DNA from: Pseudomonadota bacterium
GTDB taxonomy: Bacteria > Pseudomonadota > Alphaproteobacteria > Acetobacterales > Acetobacteraceae
Direction of reading: 5' to 3'
DNA: 64,000 nucleotides
Assembly: GCA_019351895.1 (NCBI GenBank)
Contig: JABBOH010000015.1
Span: forward strand, 36,304-100,303
Of the stretch, positions 33,110 to 45,220 are shown one piece after another. Every line of letters begins with the position of its first letter. Position 1 is the stretch's first letter. A program made the translations under genes and the position numbers. The notes beneath the pieces were generated by a model. The model did not search any database. It worked only from the letters and a program-made list of their open reading frames with translations, and was not told the origin of the DNA.

Positions 33110-33562
33110 TCAGTGCCAGCGCCCGGCCGCGGCATCGTCCGCGGGGCGGGCTTCGACCCAGCGCCCCTCTCCCGCCTCGGGATGCTCCTTCTTCCAGAAA
33201 GGCGCGCCGACTTTCAGCCAGTCGATCAGGAAGCTTGTCGCCTCGAGCGCCGCCTGCCGGTGACGCGAAGCCGTCAGCACCAGCACGATCCGGCCGCCGA
33301 CGGGGATGCGCCCGGTGCGGTGGATCACCCGACAACCGCTGAGCGGCCAGCGGCTTTCGGCCTCAGCCACCATGCGGGCGATGGCACGCTCGGTCATGCC
33401 GGGATAGTGCTCGAGCGTCATCGCCTCGATCGGCTTGTCCTGCCCTCGCCGGACGATGCCGAGGAAGGTGGCGATGGCGCCGGCATCCCCCGCCTCGGCC
33501 TGCAACGCCACGACCTCCGCGGCGGGGTCGAAGTCCTCGGGACCTACGCGGATAAACGCCAT
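33110..33562 (-). CDS. moaE: Molybdopterin synthase catalytic subunit
   Basis: 150 aa. MoaE inserts dithiolene sulfur into precursor Z using MoaD thiocarboxylate. Signature segments include GAIATFLGIVRRGQ, LEHYPGMTERAI and VIHRTGRIPVGG; the conserved Lys lies in WKKEHP. It follows moaD with a 30-bp gap, as usual. The ATG 33562 start gives the family N-terminus MAFIRVGPEDFD. Confidence 0.95.
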   Translation of the reverse strand: MAFIRVGPEDFDPAAEVVALQAEAGDAGAIATFLGIVRRGQDKPIEAMTLEHYPGMTERAIARMVAEAESRWPLSGCRVIHRTGRIPVGGRIVLVLTASRHRQAALEATSFLIDWLKVGAPFWKKEHPEAGEGRWVEARPADDAAAGRWH

Positions 33563-33592
33563 GCCGATCCCTCCCTGCTCAAGCACCCACCT

Positions 33593-33850
33593 TCAACCGC
33601 CGGTGATCGGCGGGAAAAAGGCGACTTCGTCCCCATGGGCCAGGGCCGCCCCGAGGGTCGCGAATTCCTGGTTGATGGCACAGCGCACACGTCCCGGATC
33701 GGCCAGCGCCTCGGCATAGCCCGCGCCCCGCGACCGCAGCCAGCCAACGAGGTCGGCGACGCTCGCGACCTCCTGCGGCGGCTCGACCCGCTCTTCGGCC
33801 AGGCCGATCCGCTCCCGCAGCCAGGCGAAATAGAGGACCTGCAGCTTCAT
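33593..33850 (-). CDS. moaD: Molybdopterin synthase sulfur carrier subunit
   Basis: 85 aa ubiquitin-like protein (MKLQVLYFAWLRERIG at the start) ending in PPITGG. The terminal Gly-Gly is the site of thiocarboxylation. It is directly upstream of moaE in the uvrC-pgsA-lipoprotein-moaD-moaE leftward block. Confidence 0.95.
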   Translation of the reverse strand: MKLQVLYFAWLRERIGLAEERVEPPQEVASVADLVGWLRSRGAGYAEALADPGRVRCAINQEFATLGAALAHGDEVAFFPPITGG

Positions 33851-33902
33851 GGCCGGAACTCCCAGGCGAAGGCGGCCGGAATGGCGCTGTTGGCGCCGCG
33901 GG

Positions 33903-34532
33903 TCAACGCGGGGTGTTGACAGTGCTGATGGCGCCGTTCGGCATGACGAGAGTACTGGTGCCGTTGCCGTTCGGGATGAGAATACCGCCGCCCTGCCCGT
34001 TGATCGGCGCGAGCGTCTGATAGTTGGACGTGCCGCCGGTGATCGTCGCGGGCCCCTGCGGGGTAGGAACCGAGGTGCCGAGCTTCGGCATGGTCAGCGG
34101 CTGCGGCGGCGTGAACGGCGCCTTGATCGGCGGCCCCATGCCGGTCAGCGGCGGCAGCTTCGGAGATCCCGTTCCGGACACCGTCGGCAGGCCCGACGTG
34201 CCCTGCATGCCGGGGAGGTTGTTGAGGTTTGGTATCTGCCCCGGCCCGCTCGGCACCGGCCCCAGCTGGGGCGCCGAATTCCCGTTCAGGTTCATCTGCT
34301 TCTGAATGTCGGCGAGCGTCGGCATCGCCGGGATGGCCGTCGGCCAGACCTGACCGCTCTCAGGCATGATCGCCGGCTGCACGCCGGCCCCGCCTTCGGC
34401 CCGCTGGATATTTGCGCTGTCCCCGGCAGGCTTGTTGGGGTTGCCGCTGAATGTGTGGGTGTCGCCGATGAAATGGCCGAAGCCCGTGCACCCAGAGAGA
34501 AAAAGAAGCCCGGACAGCGCAATCCGACGCAT
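33903..34532 (-). CDS. Low-complexity outer-membrane-type lipoprotein of unknown function
   Basis: 209 aa. Residues 1-15 form a lipoprotein signal (MRRIALSGLLFLSGC) with lipobox LSGC; acylated Cys15. The mature protein is rich in Pro, Gly, Asn, Thr and Ser (for example PNLNNLPGMQGTSGLPTVSG), with no recognisable domain. AAGGA precedes ATG 34532. It may be a surface or spacer lipoprotein. It lies between pgsA and moaD. No homologue is recognised. Confidence 0.75.
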   Translation of the reverse strand: MRRIALSGLLFLSGCTGFGHFIGDTHTFSGNPNKPAGDSANIQRAEGGAGVQPAIMPESGQVWPTAIPAMPTLADIQKQMNLNGNSAPQLGPVPSGPGQIPNLNNLPGMQGTSGLPTVSGTGSPKLPPLTGMGPPIKAPFTPPQPLTMPKLGTSVPTPQGPATITGGTSNYQTLAPINGQGGGILIPNGNGTSTLVMPNGAISTVNTPR

Positions 34533-34629
34533 GAAGGTCAATCCTTGAGGTTGCCCAACGCCGGGCCAGTCGCGGATCGGGGCCTCCCGTCGCGCTCGCA
34601 CCTTCCATGCCACGCCGGAGGGTCGGCCA

Positions 34630-35262
34630 TCAAGAAAGGCTGATCTTGCTGCTCGGCGTCACCGGCGGCTTCGGGTCGCGCTTGGCCCCAGCGGCGGCCT
34701 CGGCATGGCGCAAACCGGCGACGAGATAGTCCCACCCCGTCACGATCGTCAGCAGCGCGGAGATCCAGAGAAGGATCGTGCCGATCAGCCACACGGGCAG
34801 CCAGGCGATATGCAGAAGCTTCGCCGTCGGGTCGCCCGCGATGAGAAAGCCGAGAGCCAACATCTGCGCCATCGTCTTCCACTTGGCGAGGCGCGTCACC
34901 GGCAGGCCGATCCGCACCTCGGCCAGAAACTCGCGCAGGCCGCTGACTAGGATCTCGCGCAGCATGATGATGATCGCCGGATAGAGACCCCAGGGCCCGA
35001 GCCGGCCGTCCCCGGCCAGCATGATGAGCACCGCCCCCACCAGCAGCTTGTCGGCGATGGGATCGAGCATGCGTCCGAGATCAGAGAACTGTTTCCGGCT
35101 GCGGGCGAGCTTCCCGTCGAGGTAATCCGTCACCCCGGCCGCGATGAAGACGATGCAGGCGGCCAGATCGCCGCCGGGCAGCCGCAACGACGCCAGCACG
35201 ATCAGTACCGGGATCGCGGCGACACGCGACAAGGTCAGCACATTGGGAAGGTCGGTGATCAT
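34630..35262 (-). CDS. pgsA: CDP-diacylglycerol-glycerol-3-phosphate 3-phosphatidyltransferase
   Basis: 210 aa membrane enzyme of phosphatidylglycerol synthesis. The CDP-alcohol phosphotransferase motif D-G-x2-A-R-x8-G-x3-D-x3-D is intact in YLDGKLARSRKQFSDLGR and MLDPIADK. About five hydrophobic helices are visible. The start MITDLPNVLTLSRVAAIP is typical. It follows uvrC by 29 bp on the same strand, a common alphaproteobacterial pair. Confidence 0.94.
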   Translation of the reverse strand: MITDLPNVLTLSRVAAIPVLIVLASLRLPGGDLAACIVFIAAGVTDYLDGKLARSRKQFSDLGRMLDPIADKLLVGAVLIMLAGDGRLGPWGLYPAIIIMLREILVSGLREFLAEVRIGLPVTRLAKWKTMAQMLALGFLIAGDPTAKLLHIAWLPVWLIGTILLWISALLTIVTGWDYLVAGLRHAEAAAGAKRDPKPPVTPSSKISLS

Positions 35263-35291
35263 GCTGCAGGAGAATAGGGCGACGGCGTCAC

Positions 35292-37268
35292 TCAGGAAAC
35301 GCCTTCCATGCGAACACCTGGATGAAAATATGCGTAAACGCGGCGCGCGGTCTCCCGGTTGATGCCCGGAACGGCGGTGAGATCGGCCAGACCCGCCTGC
35401 TTCACGCCCCGGGCCGACCCGAAATGATGCAGCAACGCCCGCTTGCGCGCCGCCCCGATGCCGGCGATCTCGTCGAGTTCGCTCTGGGAGATGGCCCGGC
35501 TTCGCCCGGCACGGTGGGAGGTGATGGCGAACCGATGCGCCTCGTCGCGCAGGCGCTGCAGAAAATACAGCACGGGGTCGCGTGGCGGCAGCTGGAAAGG
35601 CGGCTTGTCGGCGGTGTGGAACCATTCCCGCCCGGCGTTGCGGTCCGGCCCCTTGGCGATGGCGACGAGCGGGATGTCGCCCACGCCCAGCTCCTCCATG
35701 ACCGCGCGGGCGGCCGATAGCTGCCCCGCGCCGCCGTCGATGATGACGAGGTCGGGCCAGTGGGGATCGTCGCGGTCGGCATGCTCCTTGAGCGCCCGGC
35801 CGAAGCGGCGCTGCAGCACCTCCCGCATCATCCCGAAATCGTCGCCCGGCGCGACCGGCCCCTTGATCGAGAATTTCCGGTAGGCCTGCTTCATCAGCCC
35901 CTCAGGCCCGGCCACCACCATGACGCCATAGGCGTTCGTGCCCATGATGTGGCTGTTGTCGTAAATCTCGATCCGCTCCAGCGGCAGGGCGAGGCCAAAG
36001 AGTTCCGCCGTCGCCTCGGTGAGCTTGGCCTGCCCGGCGGTCTCGGCGAGCTTGCGCTCCAGCGTCTCGCGCGCGTTCAACTCGGCATGCGCGACGACGG
36101 CGCGTTTTTCCCCGCGCTGCGGCACGGCGATCGTGACCGCGCGCCCCGCCTTGATCGCCAGAGCCTCGGCGATCAGCGCCTCCTCCTCCACCTGATGGTT
36201 GAGCAGCAGCAACGGCGGCGGCGGCTTGTCCTCGTAGAACTGGGTGATGAAGGCGGCGAGTACCTCCGAGATTTCCTCGGCCTTGGCGTGGCTCGGGAAG
36301 AAGGCGCGGTTGCCGTTGTTCCGCCCGCCGCGCACGAAGAACACCTGCACACAGGTCTGTCCCGCGATCTGCCATGCGGCGATCACGTCGGCGTCCGTGA
36401 GGCTCGCCGGGTTGATGACGCCGGTGCCCTGCACATGCGTCAAGCCGCGGATGCGGTCGCGCAGCGTTGCCGCGCGCTCGAACTCCATCGCGGCAGAAGC
36501 CTGCTCCATCTCGGCCGCCAGTTCCTGCTGGACGGTGGCGGCCTTGCCGGTGAGGAACGCCTTCGCCTGCCCCACCAGCTGAGCGTAGTCCTCGCGCCCG
36601 ATATGGCCGACGCAGGGCGCAGAGCAGCGCTTGATCTGGAACAGCAGGCAGGGCCGCGTCCGGTTGGCGAAGACGCTGTCGGAACAGGAGCGCAGCAGAA
36701 ACAGCCGCTCGATCGCCGTGAGGCTCTGGTTCACCGCCCAGGCGGAGGCGAAAGGTCCCCAGTAGCTGCCCTTGCGGGTTTGCGCGCCGCGGTGCTTCAC
36801 GACCTGCGGGAACTCGTGGTCCTCCGCCAGCATCAGCCAGGGGTAGCTCTTGTCGTCCCGCAACACGATGTTGAAGCGCGGCCTGAGCTTCTTGATGAGG
36901 TTCGCCTCGAGCAGCAGTGCCTCGGGCTCGGTATGCGTCGTGACGATCTCCATCGAGACCGTCTCCATGACCATCCGGCGAAGACGCTCGGGCAGGCGGT
37001 TCAGCTGAGTGTAGGAGGTGACGCGCTTCTTCAGGCTGCGCGCCTTGCCGACGTAGAGCGCCTCCCCCTTCTCATCGAGCATGCGATAGACGCCGGGGCT
37101 CAACGGCATCGTTTCGAGCGCGGATTCAATGACCTTCACGCCGCGCGGCGCGGACGCTCCTTCGGTCGAGGGCACGGCTGTGGACGCCGACCCGGGCCGG
37201 GGCGCGGGCTCCCCGGGGGATCCGCCAAAAGGGTTATTTTCTTCAATGTCTTGCGTCTCAAGAATCAT
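35292..37268 (-). CDS. uvrC: Excinuclease ABC subunit C
   Basis: 658 aa. Nucleotide excision repair nuclease. GIY-YIG domain from about residue 55 ([20 protein letters not shown]), UVR motif near residue 240 ([20 protein letters not shown]), RNase-H-like endonuclease domain with [16 protein letters not shown] and [15 protein letters not shown], and C-terminal HhH ([18 protein letters not shown]). An N-terminal extension of about 45 low-complexity residues precedes the GIY-YIG domain. uvrB lies 1.4 kb further right on the same strand. Confidence 0.95.
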   Translation of the reverse strand: MILETQDIEENNPFGGSPGEPAPRPGSASTAVPSTEGASAPRGVKVIESALETMPLSPGVYRMLDEKGEALYVGKARSLKKRVTSYTQLNRLPERLRRMVMETVSMEIVTTHTEPEALLLEANLIKKLRPRFNIVLRDDKSYPWLMLAEDHEFPQVVKHRGAQTRKGSYWGPFASAWAVNQSLTAIERLFLLRSCSDSVFANRTRPCLLFQIKRCSAPCVGHIGREDYAQLVGQAKAFLTGKAATVQQELAAEMEQASAAMEFERAATLRDRIRGLTHVQGTGVINPASLTDADVIAAWQIAGQTCVQVFFVRGGRNNGNRAFFPSHAKAEEISEVLAAFITQFYEDKPPPPLLLLNHQVEEEALIAEALAIKAGRAVTIAVPQRGEKRAVVAHAELNARETLERKLAETAGQAKLTEATAELFGLALPLERIEIYDNSHIMGTNAYGVMVVAGPEGLMKQAYRKFSIKGPVAPGDDFGMMREVLQRRFGRALKEHADRDDPHWPDLVIIDGGAGQLSAARAVMEELGVGDIPLVAIAKGPDRNAGREWFHTADKPPFQLPPRDPVLYFLQRLRDEAHRFAITSHRAGRSRAISQSELDEIAGIGAARKRALLHHFGSARGVKQAGLADLTAVPGINRETARRVYAYFHPGVRMEGVS

Positions 37269-37491
37269 TCAAAAGTACGATCCAAAATCTGGCGCATGGT
37301 CTGGACACCCTGTGGATATCTCTGTGGAGAGAACTCCGCGAGTGGGGCGGAAGCTGGGCTGATCCGCCTGTTGAAGACGTGCAGGAACTCCGCCGGCTGC
37401 CGATTCAATTCGTTGATTTTACAGTATCTATTGACAAACTCGCGCCGCTGTGACGAAGCCCGGCTGACATGTCCTTGTAACTATTGAGGCT

Positions 37492-37908
37492 TCAGGCGCG
37501 CGGTGGAAAAACCGTGGCTCTTGAGCGTTCTATCTCTACCCCTGCTGACTCCGCATCCGGGAAGACGGTCAGCTTCTCGACGGACACGCGCACGCGCAAC
37601 ACGCGCGGGTCGTTCAGGCACAGGCGCGCGATCTGCTCCGCCATGGTCTCCACCAGTTGGACATGCGCCCGCTCCACCTGAGCGCGAACACGCTTTGTCA
37701 TTCCGTCATAATCGACCACACGGGCGAGGTCATCGGGCCCGACGCCGTCGGGATGATCCAGCCCGTCGTCACGCATCTCGAAGGAGATGTTGATGCGGAT
37801 CGGCTGGCGGCCGCCCTTCTCCTCCGGGTAGGCCCCGATCCGCGCATCCAGCACCAGATCGCGGATGAAGACCCGGCGCAGCGGCGGCAGGGAGTCCGGG
37901 GATGTCAC
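37492..37908 (-). CDS. folB: Dihydroneopterin aldolase family protein
   Basis: 138 aa. The FolB fold is seen in VFIRDLVLDARIGAYPEEKG, with the conserved Tyr and Glu region VVDYDGMTKRV and the catalytic segment LVETMAEQIARLCL. FolB converts dihydroneopterin to 6-hydroxymethyl-dihydropterin in folate synthesis. The start is GTG 37908, overlapping the stop of the pteridine-reductase-like SDR (GTGA), so the two are coupled. Confidence 0.9.
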   Translation of the reverse strand: MTSPDSLPPLRRVFIRDLVLDARIGAYPEEKGGRQPIRINISFEMRDDGLDHPDGVGPDDLARVVDYDGMTKRVRAQVERAHVQLVETMAEQIARLCLNDPRVLRVRVSVEKLTVFPDAESAGVEIERSRATVFPPRA

Positions 37909-38665
37909 TCGTCGATCTCCGCGTTGAAGGCGCCCCATTGCAGATGCTGCCCGCCGTCGAGCGCCAGCATCTGCCCGGTCAGGGACGGCAGCGCCAGCAC
38001 CGCCATCACCGCCGACGCGACCTCCTCTGGCGAGGTGCCGTGCCCGAGCGGCACCGAGGCGCATTGCCGGTCGAAATCCGCCTGAGTCTGCCGTGGGCTC
38101 GGGACCGCCGGGCCGGGCCCGATGCCCACGACCCGGATGCGCGGCGCCAGCGCGAGCGCCAGCGTGCGCGTCAGGGTCCAGAGCGCCGACTTGGTGACGG
38201 TGTAGGAGACGAAATGCGGCGTCAGCGACCAAACCCGCTGGTCGATCATATTGACGACCACGCCTCGCGCCTGTTCCGGCAGGGCCGCCGCCATCCGCTG
38301 CGTGAGCAGGAAGGGCGCGCGCAGGTTCGGCTCCATGTGCCGGTCCCAGCTTTCGCGCGTCACGTCCTGCCACTCGTCGCGCTCGAAGACGCTCGCATTG
38401 TTGACGAGCACGCCGACGGGGCCGAGCGCCGCCTCGGCGCGCCCGACGAGCGCCGCGACCGCGCCCTCGTCGGCGAGGTCGGCCTGAAGCGCCACGGCAG
38501 GGGTCGCGCTAAGGCCCGCCGCCAGCGCCTCCGCCTCCTCGGCGCTGCGGTTGTAGTGGATCGCGACGGCGAATCCGGCCTCGGCAAGCACCTCGACGAT
38601 GGCGCGGCCAAGGCGCTTGCCGCCCCCGGTGACGAGGGCGGTACGCGGGATGCGCGGGTCGATGG

Positions 38666-38669
<4 letters not shown>
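37905..38669 (-). CDS. SDR oxidoreductase, pteridine-reductase (PTR1/FolM)-like
   Basis: 254 aa. The nucleotide motif reads [12 protein letters not shown], with an Arg region HYNRSAEE favouring NADPH. Catalytic Tyr156 and Lys160 are in SYTVTK. The usual SDR Ser is replaced by Asp143 (NMIDQRV), 13 residues before Tyr156, the pattern of PTR1 and FolM pteridine reductases. It is coupled to folB downstream and overlaps the uvrB stop upstream (ATGA). A role in reducing dihydropterin, dihydromonapterin or dihydrofolate is inferred. Confidence 0.85.
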
Positions 38670-40921
<2,252 letters not shown>

Positions 40922-40988
40922 AGGGAGAACATAGTCCTCGCCCCCGCCTTTATCGAGTGCCGTTATCGAATGGCGGTATCGGCTGCCG

Positions 40989-41204
40989 CTATTGGCGAAA
41001 GCCGCGCCGGTCGACCTCGAAGCCGAGCTGGGCGCGGGAGACGCCGATATCGGACAGCATGTGATCGTCCATGCGGTCGATTTCGCGGCGCAGCGCGCCG
41101 GCGCGTCCCAGTCCCGCGACGGCCTGCTGCATCGCCCGCCAGAGGCCGCCGGGCGAAGGCTTCGGCAGGCCGAGCGAGCGGGTGGTCCTGAGCGAGAGCG
41201 ACAT
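40989..41204 (-). CDS. DUF1127 (YjiS-like) small protein
   Basis: 71 aa. The C-terminal DUF1127 signature [20 protein letters not shown] is clear; the rest is basic and helical. Short Arg-rich DUF1127 proteins in alphaproteobacteria influence RNA turnover and phosphate or carbon metabolism. It is divergent from a LysR gene, with only 97 bp between the starts. Confidence 0.88.
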   Translation of the reverse strand: MSLSLRTTRSLGLPKPSPGGLWRAMQQAVAGLGRAGALRREIDRMDDHMLSDIGVSRAQLGFEVDRRGFRQ

Positions 41205-41257
41205 GGCGAATTCCTTCCGTGCGATGTCCGCAGCGGGACGGTGCGCTCGCGCCTGCC

Positions 41258-41303
41258 ATCAGGAAAACGAATTGTTCTGATCGTCACCATCAGTTATTTT
41301 GAT
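41258..41303. promoter_or_regulatory. Dyad elements in the DUF1127-LysR divergent promoter
   Basis: ATCAG-N14-CTGAT (41258-41281) and ATCA-N7-TGAT (41289-41303) lie between the two starts, the second overlapping the LysR initiation region. Both are TCA/TGA-type dyads suitable for LysR-type dimers. The assignment is by position only. Confidence 0.4.
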
Positions 41304-42219
41304 GCTCATGATCCGTCCCGCGACGCTCGATCCCGATCTGCTGCGCGCCTTCGTCTTCATTGCCGAGGAGCGAAGTTTCACCCGCGCGGCACAGCTGGTC
41401 GGCCGTACGCAGTCGGCGGTGTCGATGCAGGTCCAGCGGCTGGAGGCGGTGCTCGGCCAGCAGTTGCTCCACCGCGGGCGTGGCGGCAGCGTGGAGCTGA
41501 CCCGGCACGGCCAGTTCCTCCTGCAGCGCGCACAGGACATGTTGGCGCTGAACGACGAGATCTGGCGCACCTTCCACACGCCGTCGGTCAGCGGCGCGGT
41601 CTGCCTCGGCACGCCGGACGACTACGCGCTGCGCTTCCTGCCGAACGTGCTCAAGCGCTTCGCGGAGGTCCATCCGGACGTCGAGGTCGAGGTCGTCTGC
41701 GCCCCCTCCAGCGAACTCGTGCCCAAGCTCAAGTCGGGCATGCTCGACCTCGCGCTGCTTTCCGACGGGCACCAGCCGGACGGGCAGGCGGCACAGGAAC
41801 TCTGGCGCGGGCCGCTGGTCTGGATCGGATCGGATCGGCACAGCACCCATCGGCTCGATCCGCTGCCGCTGGCCCTCGCCAGCCCGACCTGCTGCTGGCG
41901 CAACGCGGCGATCAGCCAATTGGCGTCGGCCGGCCGCCGCTACCGCGTCGCCTATACGGCGGCGACGCAGATCGGCACGCTGGCCCCGGTCATGGCGGGT
42001 CTCGCCGTCACGGTCTCCCCGGCGACGCTGATGCCCTTGGGCCTGCGGGCGCTTGGGCCGGAGGATGGCATGCCGCCCCTGCCCGATTTCCAGGTGGTCA
42101 TGGTCACGGCCCGGGAAGCGCGGCAGCCGGTGACGGCTGCGCTTGCCGACTACATCGCCGACACCTTCGGGCGGGAGGCAGAGAAGGCGACGCGCTCCTC
42201 CACGGAACTGGCTGCCTGA
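41302..42219 (+). CDS. LysR family transcriptional regulator (LrhA-like)
   Basis: 305 aa. HTH at residues 10-65 (LDPDLLRAFVFIAEERSFTR, then TQSAVSMQVQRLEAVLGQQL), followed by a substrate-binding regulatory domain. The N-terminus and the DUF1127 neighbour resemble LrhA/PecT-type regulators of alphaproteobacteria, where LysR-DUF1127 pairs are frequent. ATG 41302 or 41308 are both plausible starts. The likely target is the divergent DUF1127 gene. Confidence 0.9.
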   Translation: MLMIRPATLDPDLLRAFVFIAEERSFTRAAQLVGRTQSAVSMQVQRLEAVLGQQLLHRGRGGSVELTRHGQFLLQRAQDMLALNDEIWRTFHTPSVSGAVCLGTPDDYALRFLPNVLKRFAEVHPDVEVEVVCAPSSELVPKLKSGMLDLALLSDGHQPDGQAAQELWRGPLVWIGSDRHSTHRLDPLPLALASPTCCWRNAAISQLASAGRRYRVAYTAATQIGTLAPVMAGLAVTVSPATLMPLGLRALGPEDGMPPLPDFQVVMVTAREARQPVTAALADYIADTFGREAEKATRSSTELAA

Positions 42220-42232
42220 CGCGCTGCCGACG

Positions 42233-42694
42233 TCAGGGTTTGGCGGCAGGCGCGAGCGACTTCACGAGGTCGAGGATACGCTCGCGAACCTTGGGGTCGG
42301 TGATCCGACCGAAAGCGCGGACCAGCTCGGCGGTCTCGCGGCTGGCCGGGTCCTCCAACCCGAAGGCTTCCTGCTTCTCGGCCATGGCATACTGCCCCTG
42401 CCACGTCTGCCCCGCCGCAGGGAAGGCGTGGGCGGGCTCGAAATTGGGCAGCCCCTCGAAAAAGAAATCCGCCGTCACGTCGAAGACGCGGCACAGGTCG
42501 TAAAGCCGCGACGCGCCCACCCGGTTGGCGCCGCGCTCGTATTTCTGGATCTGCTGGAAGGTGAGGTTCAGCGCGTCGCCGAGTTTTTCCTGCGACATCC
42601 CGAGGGCCGTGCGGCGCTGGCGGATGCGGGCGCCGACATGGACATCGATCGGGCTCGGCACACTGTCGGGCGATCCCACGCTGCTCTTACCCAT
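42233..42694 (-). CDS. XRE family transcriptional regulator
   Basis: 153 aa. HTH_3 domain at about residues 20-75 (RIRQRRTALGMSQEKLGDAL, then LTFQQIQKYERGANRVGASR), with an alphaproteobacterial C-terminal extension (DPKVRERILDLVKSLAPA). Proteins of this type are widespread single-domain regulators in the class. It converges on the LysR gene and lies 200 bp downstream of lnt on the same strand. A 7-bp dyad at 42717-42737 may be its operator. Confidence 0.9.
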   Translation of the reverse strand: MGKSSVGSPDSVPSPIDVHVGARIRQRRTALGMSQEKLGDALNLTFQQIQKYERGANRVGASRLYDLCRVFDVTADFFFEGLPNFEPAHAFPAAGQTWQGQYAMAEKQEAFGLEDPASRETAELVRAFGRITDPKVRERILDLVKSLAPAAKP

Positions 42695-42716
42695 TCATCG
42701 CTTCGACTGTTGATGA

Positions 42717-42737
42717 TGCCGCAACACCTTTGCGGCA
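42717..42737. promoter_or_regulatory. Possible operator upstream of the XRE gene
   Basis: A perfect dyad TGCCGCA-ACACCTT-TGCGGCA lies 23-43 bp upstream of the XRE regulator start. It could be an autoregulatory operator or a terminator stem for lnt, but no T-run follows on the minus strand. Confidence 0.45.
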
Positions 42738-42893
42738 GGCAACCGGAGCGTTGACCGCTCATGGATTGCGCGCGGCAGCGGCGGCACTGCGGATTTGTCG
42801 TAACTTATCGTAGCGCGCGCTTCCCTGCTAGGCGCTGGAAGCGCGACACCCGAAGTTTATGTTACCACGACCGGCTGAACGGGTTGCTCACTG

Positions 42894-44393
42894 CTAAGGA
42901 TTAAGGCTTATGCGACGCTGGGACCAGCCCCCCGCCACCCCCGCCAAAACGAAGAGCAGACCGAGCACGGCAGGCGCCCAGAGCCCGAGCCGCGAGAAGA
43001 TCGTCGGCGGCAGCGCCCCTGGCAGCGGCGCCACGAGGTAGCCCTGCTGCTCCATGCCGAGGCGCTGCACCTCGCGGCCCGAAGCGTCGAACAGGGCGGA
43101 GATGCCCGTGTTGGCAGCCCGCGCCAGGGGCAGGCCTTCCTCCACCGCGCGCAGCCGTCCCGCCGCCAGATGCTGGCGCGGCCCGCTGCTGTTGCCGAAC
43201 CACGCGTCGTTGGTGATGAGCGCGATCCAGGCGGGCCGGTCGCTCTCCTTGATGATCTGGCCGGAAAACAGGGACTCGTAGCAGATGATGGGGCCGACGG
43301 GCGGCAGGCCCAGGATGTGCAGCGTCTCGGGTCCCGGCCCGCGGGAAAAGCCGTGGCCGGGCAGAATCTGCATCGGCAGCCATGCCGGCTGATACTCGCC
43401 GAAGGGCACCAGATGCCACTTGTCGTAGTAGGCGACGAGCGGCCCCGGCCCCTGCACCACGCCCATGCTGTTGTAGATGCTGTCGCCCGTGCCGAAGCGC
43501 AGCATGCCGGCGAGCACGCTGACGCCGGGCCCGACCGCGTCCGAGATCGCCTGCCGCGCCCCGGCATCCGTCTGCAGCAGGAAGGGCGAAGCGGTCTCCG
43601 GCCATAGGATCGCCACCGGCAGGCGCCCGCCATCCTCTGCCTTCGCCTCCGTCACCGCCGCCGCGCTCAACCTGAGATAGCGACGAAACAGCGCGAGCGC
43701 GGTCGTCCGGTCGGACGCGAACTCGACCCCGCCGTCGCCCTGGATGATGCCGATCATGGCCTTCGGGTGCGCGGGATGGGCCAGAGCCAGCCGCGCCGCG
43801 CCCGCGCCGGCCCAGACGAGCATCAGGATGGCGGAAGCGACCACCCCGCGACGGCCGAGCGCCGGCAGGGATGCCGCGAAGACCACCGCCAGCGTGAGCC
43901 CCAGATTGCCGATCCAAGCGGCGGGTTGGATCAGGACGGTGCCCAGCAACCCCGGAACCGCGACATCCGTGCCCCAGTCGTTCCACGGGAAGCCGGTGAA
44001 GACGAACTGCAGCGCGAGGTCGGCGAGCGTCCAGGTGCCGGCAAGGACGAGGATGCGCGCGAGCCCCGGCCGCGCCCGCCATGCCAGCGCGCAGGGGACC
44101 GCGATGAAGACGCCGACCGCGAGCGACAGGCCCGGCACGGCGAAGGGCACCAGCCACCAGAACTGCGCCGCCTCCAGCAGGATCGGATCGGTGATCCAGT
44201 AGAGTCCGACAACGTTCAGCCCGAAGCCGAAGGCGAGGCCCAGCAGACCTGCCTGCCGCGCCGTCGGCGCGCGGCCGATCAGCCAGAGCAGCCCGGGCAG
44301 GCTGATCCAGAGGGCGGGGAGGATATAGGTCGGGGGTAATGCAAGGGCCGAGATCAGACCGAGGACGAGCGCTAGGAGCAGGGGCTTCCGCAT
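42894..44393 (-). CDS. lnt: Apolipoprotein N-acyltransferase
   Basis: 499 aa inner-membrane enzyme that adds the third acyl chain to lipoproteins. About seven to eight membrane helices occupy residues 1-210 and one lies at the C-terminus. The nitrilase-like domain carries the catalytic Glu in LWPETASPFLL, Lys in YYDKWHLVPFGEY and Cys in IICYESLFSG. ATG 44393 (MRKPLLLALVLGL) is the family-like start. It is divergent from tsaB. Confidence 0.95.
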   Translation of the reverse strand: MRKPLLLALVLGLISALALPPTYILPALWISLPGLLWLIGRAPTARQAGLLGLAFGFGLNVVGLYWITDPILLEAAQFWWLVPFAVPGLSLAVGVFIAVPCALAWRARPGLARILVLAGTWTLADLALQFVFTGFPWNDWGTDVAVPGLLGTVLIQPAAWIGNLGLTLAVVFAASLPALGRRGVVASAILMLVWAGAGAARLALAHPAHPKAMIGIIQGDGGVEFASDRTTALALFRRYLRLSAAAVTEAKAEDGGRLPVAILWPETASPFLLQTDAGARQAISDAVGPGVSVLAGMLRFGTGDSIYNSMGVVQGPGPLVAYYDKWHLVPFGEYQPAWLPMQILPGHGFSRGPGPETLHILGLPPVGPIICYESLFSGQIIKESDRPAWIALITNDAWFGNSSGPRQHLAAGRLRAVEEGLPLARAANTGISALFDASGREVQRLGMEQQGYLVAPLPGALPPTIFSRLGLWAPAVLGLLFVLAGVAGGWSQRRISLNP

Positions 44394-44497
44394 GGGACGG
44401 CGGCTACCGCGGCGCCCGCATATTGGCAAGCGCCGCATCTCGTGCCCGGCCGTCCCCTGCGCTACCGTGTCGTCTCGCCGCAGGAACCACCGCCTCC

Positions 44498-45220
44498 ATG
44501 CCACTGCAGACTTCGCTGATCCTGGCGATCGACGCCGCATCGAGCCGCTGCTCCGTCGTGCTCTGGGAGGATCGGGCCGACGAGATCGCCGGGCGGGTGG
44601 TCGCCTTCGTGGAGCATGAGGGGCAAAGCGGAGACGCCGCCCGCCTGCCGCGCATGGTGGCGGGCCTGCTCGCCGATCAGGCGCTGCGGGTCGCGGATCT
44701 CCTTGCAGTCGCGGTGGCCGTCGGCCCTGGCAGCTTCACCGGACTCCGCGCCAGCCTCGCCTTCGCCGAGGGGCTTTCGGCGGGCGCCGGATTGGCCGTG
44801 ATCGGCGTGACCGTCGCCGAGGCCCTCGCGGCCGAGGTGGACGCGGCGGAGGCCGCCGGCAGTCCGATCTGGTGCGCCCTCGATGCGCGCCAGGGCCGCC
44901 TGTTCCTCCATCGCGGCGGCGCGCCAGAGGAGTGGGAGGTCGCGCGGCTCGACGCCCCACCCAGGCCGGAGACGCCCGTCGCCCTCACGGGGGACGCCGC
45001 CGTGGCTCTCGGCGCGGCGTGGCAGGCCGTGGGTGTGCCGGCGCGCGTCACCGCCGCCCGCCACAGCCATGCGCGCGGAGTGGCGGTCGTGGGCGCCGCA
45101 CGGCTGCGGGGGCTGTTGCCGCCCCTGGCCGCCCGCCCGCTCTACATCGATCCGCCGCGCGCCCTGCTGCCGAAGGGCGGCCTCCGCCCGCCTCCGGCTC
45201 TCGCCAGGTCCGCATCGTGA
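44498..45220 (+). CDS. tsaB: tRNA threonylcarbamoyladenosine modification protein TsaB
   Basis: 240 aa. An ASKHA-fold partner of TsaD in t6A37 synthesis. The N-terminal ILAIDAASSRCSVVL and the motif VAVGPGSFTGLRASLAFAEG are diagnostic. ATG 44498 gives the family start. Its stop overlaps the rimI GTG start (GTGA), the usual tsaB-rimI pair. Confidence 0.94.
   Translation: MPLQTSLILAIDAASSRCSVVLWEDRADEIAGRVVAFVEHEGQSGDAARLPRMVAGLLADQALRVADLLAVAVAVGPGSFTGLRASLAFAEGLSAGAGLAVIGVTVAEALAAEVDAAEAAGSPIWCALDARQGRLFLHRGGAPEEWEVARLDAPPRPETPVALTGDAAVALGAAWQAVGVPARVTAARHSHARGVAVVGAARLRGLLPPLAARPLYIDPPRALLPKGGLRPPPALARSAS

Noticed and set aside
37300..37335. DnaA-box-like TGTGGATAT upstream of uvrC
   Set aside because: A single imperfect box without clustered copies or an AT-rich unwinding region; not an origin.
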